Source: Bacteroidaceae bacterium (GTDB lineage Bacteria > Bacteroidota > Bacteroidia > Bacteroidales > Bacteroidaceae). Taken from it: 8,564 bases of DNA. Made by a program: the position numbers and the translations under genes. Location: positions 1 to 8,564 of the forward strand of contig JAQWAN010000073.1 of assembly GCA_028707655.1 (NCBI GenBank). Direction: 5' to 3'. Shown here in pieces: positions 6,477 through 8,564 of this stretch. Position 1 is the first letter of the stretch, and each line of letters begins with the position of its first letter. Under the pieces are notes generated by a model, which worked only from the letters and a program-made list of their open reading frames with translations, was not told where the DNA came from and did no database searches.

Positions 6477-6583
6477 GGTAAATCCAATCTTTTTGACTAT
6501 ATTTAGCATCCAATAGCAGTAGCCTGTTTTATTTTTTTGCTTTCTTCCTTTTTGTATTTAAGTGATCTTCTTGATACAACCTA

Positions 6584-6616
6584 GTTGTCTACTGCTTCTT
6601 TCTCGCCCTACTTTTA
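6584..6616 (+). promoter_or_regulatory. Tentative promoter for the trehalose synthase/phosphatase gene
   Basis: GTTG at 6584-6587 (three of four bases of TTTG) and TACTTTTA at 6609-6616 (one mismatch to TAnnTTTG) are separated by 21 nt, within the accepted range. Transcription would begin near 6620 with a leader of about 38 nt. This is the best candidate I could find in the gap, but neither box is perfect. Confidence 0.35.
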
Positions 6617-6657
6617 TACCAATAGAGTGGCGTTATTATTAACTCAAATACATATAT

Positions 6658-8564
6658 ATGGATCGATTGATTATTGTTTCTAACAGATTGCCAGTAAAAA
6701 TAGATAAAGATGACACGGGTTTGCATGTAACACCCAGCGCTGGCGGTTTGGCTACAGGCCTTGAGTCTTATCACAAAGGGCAAGATAGTATCTGGCTAGG
6801 ATGGCCTGGATTAATACCTTCTTCTGACGAAGAGGCGGAGCAAGTTAAATTATTACTAAAAAAAGAACAATGCTCTCCTGTTTTTCTATCCGAAGATTTA
6901 ATCGAAAATTATTATGATGGCTTTAGTAATTCTACGCTCTGGCCTTTATTTCACTATTTCTCAGAGATGACCATATTTAAAGAGGAATATTGGGAGGCTT
7001 ATTGTAAAGTTAATCAGCTTTTTGCTGAGGCTATTATTGAAAATGCGGGACAAAATGATGTTGTTTGGATACACGATTACCAATTGATGTTATTACCTTC
7101 TATCTTGCGAGAAAAACGCCCTGATTTACGTATCGGATTTTTCTTGCACATCCCTTTCCCCTCGTACGAGCTTATCCGTATCTTACCCTGGAGAGAAGAG
7201 ATTGTGACAGGATTACTAGGAGCTGATTTAATTGGTTTTCATACGTACGATTATGCACGACATTTTATTAGTTCTGTAAAACGTTTATTAGGTTACGATG
7301 TTGATTTTAATCAAATCAAATTGGAGAGCCGCCAGGTATTTATCGATGTGTTCCCTATGGGAATTGATTATGGAAAATTTGAGAGAGAAGCACTTAAGGT
7401 ACAGAGTAAGCCTATACAAGAACGTTCAAAAGAGCATCAAGATATTGATAGATTCCTTTTACGAATGCCCGATAGAAAATTAATTTTGTCTATTGACAGA
7501 CTTGATTATACCAAAGGAATTCCACAACGCCTAAAAGCTTTTCATTATTTCTTGGAGCATCATCCAGAGTATAGAGAAAAGGTGTCATTGGTTATGCTAG
7601 CTGTTCCCTCTCGTACGGATGTTGAATGTTATAAGAATTTGAAAGATGAGGTCGACTTGTTAGTGGGAAATATAAATGGAACATTTGGCACGATGAACTG
7701 GAACCCAGTTATCTATTTCTATCGTTCAATGCCTTTTGAAAATTTAATTGAACTCTATAGTTCGTCTGATATTGCCTTGCTAACGCCTCTTAGAGATGGT
7801 ATGAACTTAGTGGCTAAAGAATTTATTGCCTCGAAGGTAAATAGTAGTGGCGTGCTTATCTTAAGTGAGATGGCTGGTGCGTCCAAAGAATTAGGAGAGG
7901 CGCTACTGGTTAATCCCAATAATATTCCTTCTACTGCTGAGGCTATTTATCAAGCTTTAATCATGCCTGAGGAGGAAAAAGAACGAACCTTACATTTAAT
8001 GCAGAAACGCCTTAAACGATATGATGTGTATAAATGGGCAGAGGAGTTTGTTCTTTCTTTATCGAATGCGATTGAAAAGCAATCCGACTACCATGCGCGT
8101 AAAATCTCTCCAACTTTACGAACAAATATCTTTTCCGAATTTACTAAGGAATCGTCGCGACTCATTTTCTTGGATTATGATGGCACCTTACAACGTTTCT
8201 TTGATAATCCACAAGCAGCAAAACCTGATGAGGAATTGTATGCGATTTTAGATGCAGTTGCTGCTCATAAAAATACACAACTAGTACTTGTGAGTGGTAG
8301 AGATAAGGATACCTTTGAAAGATGGTTTGGTAATAGAAACTATGTGCTGATTGCCGAGCATGGGGCTTGGAAGAAAGAAGTTAATGGTTCTTGGAAACAA
8401 CGAAAACCGGTCAATTCAAAATGGAAGAAGAGTATTCTGCCTGTTTTAGAGTCTTTTGTAGATAAGACCCCTGGGAGTTTAATAGAGGAGAAAACCTATT
8501 CGTTAACATGGCATTATAGAAAAGCAGATATTGAGTTAGGTGTACTTAGAGCTTTAGAATTGGT
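6658..8564 (+). CDS. Bifunctional trehalose-6-phosphate synthase/trehalose-6-phosphatase (OtsA-OtsB fusion), cut by the right edge
   Basis: From the ATG at 6658 an open frame of 635 complete codons reaches the window end. Residues 1 to about 475 form a GT20 trehalose-phosphate synthase: SNR (8-10), SAGGL (27-31), WLGWPG (46-51), WIHDYQLMLLP (137-147) with Asp140, HIPFPS (164-169), IDRLDYTKG (279-287) with Arg281 and Lys286, and RDGMNLVAKEF (379-389) with Asp380 and Glu388; these correspond to the UDP-glucose and glucose-6-phosphate contacts of E. coli OtsA. From about 500 a HAD-type phosphatase begins: LDYDGTL (505-511) with nucleophile Asp506 and Asp508, VSGR (545-548) and AEHGAW (566-571). 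The remaining HAD motifs lie beyond the edge, so phosphatase integrity is unproven. The enzyme would convert UDP-glucose and glucose-6-phosphate to trehalose-6-phosphate and then trehalose, in the cytoplasm, usually for osmotic or desiccation stress. An in-frame stop at 6640-6642 excludes a longer N-terminus. No Shine-Dalgarno is present. Confidence 0.95.
   Translation, partial: MDRLIIVSNRLPVKIDKDDTGLHVTPSAGGLATGLESYHKGQDSIWLGWPGLIPSSDEEAEQVKLLLKKEQCSPVFLSEDLIENYYDGFSNSTLWPLFHYFSEMTIFKEEYWEAYCKVNQLFAEAIIENAGQNDVVWIHDYQLMLLPSILREKRPDLRIGFFLHIPFPSYELIRILPWREEIVTGLLGADLIGFHTYDYARHFISSVKRLLGYDVDFNQIKLESRQVFIDVFPMGIDYGKFEREALKVQSKPIQERSKEHQDIDRFLLRMPDRKLILSIDRLDYTKGIPQRLKAFHYFLEHHPEYREKVSLVMLAVPSRTDVECYKNLKDEVDLLVGNINGTFGTMNWNPVIYFYRSMPFENLIELYSSSDIALLTPLRDGMNLVAKEFIASKVNSSGVLILSEMAGASKELGEALLVNPNNIPSTAEAIYQALIMPEEEKERTLHLMQKRLKRYDVYKWAEEFVLSLSNAIEKQSDYHARKISPTLRTNIFSEFTKESSRLIFLDYDGTLQRFFDNPQAAKPDEELYAILDAVAAHKNTQLVLVSGRDKDTFERWFGNRNYVLIAEHGAWKKEVNGSWKQRKPVNSKWKKSILPVLESFVDKTPGSLIEEKTYSLTWHYRKADIELGVLRALEL

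Larger units (their letters stand above)
6381..6657. other. 277-bp T-rich intergenic region
   Basis: No credible protein-coding frame or RNA gene is visible. The plus strand has several long T runs (6457-6463, 6469-6476, 6532-6538, among others). It contains a perfect TTTTTAAAAA palindrome at 6400-6409, a terminator-like hairpin at 6440-6476, a small ACAAC/GTTGT hairpin at 6576-6588, and a weak promoter candidate at 6584-6616. It separates the five-gene cluster from the trehalose gene. Confidence 0.7.

Noticed and set aside
6576..6588. ACAAC/GTTGT hairpin before the trehalose gene as an operator or riboswitch part
   Set aside because: A five-pair stem with a three-base loop occurs easily by chance in AT-rich DNA, and no larger structure is visible around it.
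6589..6783. 64-codon minus-strand frame across the start of the trehalose gene
   Set aside because: It covers the conserved GT20 N-terminus on the opposite strand and has no recognisable features or start signals.
7298..8251. Two short plus-strand frames (7298-7483 and 8021-8251) inside the trehalose gene
   Set aside because: Both are out of frame with an intact, strongly conserved GT20/HAD coding sequence, so neither is likely to be translated.
1..8564. Search for CRISPR repeats, tRNA or rRNA genes, IS ends, phage or defence genes
   Set aside because: No regularly spaced repeats, cloverleaf signatures, transposase or integrase motifs, or toxin-antitoxin pairs were seen by eye on either strand.

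Overview
The window is a low-GC stretch of ordinary-looking chromosome that fits a member of the Bacteroidota, probably the order Bacteroidales. Two things support this. First, matches to the Bacteroidota promoter consensus (TTTG, about 19-21 nt, TAnnTTTG) stand at plausible distances in front of genes. Second, the families present (a DUF4153 membrane protein, a DbpA-type DEAD-box helicase with a DEFD box, a TPS-TPP fusion) and their closest sequence flavour are typical of that group. Assignment to a genus is not possible by eye.

Layout. Positions 1-1413 hold the N-terminal 471 codons of a minus-strand DUF4153 polytopic membrane protein, cut by the left edge. A 171-bp divergent intergenic region (1414-1584) carries one promoter-like site for each direction. 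From 1585 to 6380 five plus-strand genes follow head to tail: a YmdB-like macrodomain hydrolase, a DEAD-box RNA helicase with a DbpA RNA-binding domain, the AAA+ replication-recombination factor RarA, a D-2-hydroxyacid dehydrogenase, and a TRIC/UPF0126 family membrane protein that overlaps the dehydrogenase by 14 bp. Spacings of 60, 9, 22 and -14 bp suggest an operon, possibly with an internal promoter immediately before the helicase. A 277-bp T-rich gap (6381-6657) holds a weak terminator-like hairpin and a tentative promoter. From 6658 to the right edge lies the first 635 codons of a fused trehalose-6-phosphate synthase/phosphatase.

How the genes fit together. The five-gene cluster mixes ADP-ribose chemistry, RNA remodelling, stalled-fork rescue, redox of 2-hydroxy/2-keto acids and a membrane channel. 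These are housekeeping or stress functions with no obvious single pathway, so a shared role is inference only. The TPS-TPP gene would make trehalose from UDP-glucose and glucose-6-phosphate in one polypeptide.

I found no CRISPR array, tRNA, rRNA, insertion sequence, phage gene or defence system, and nothing that convincingly amounts to an undescribed system. The most useful observations are about gene starts and expression signals: the helicase start relative to a promoter-like box (possible leaderless mRNA), and strong Shine-Dalgarno-like sequences before three genes in a phylum that usually does without them.
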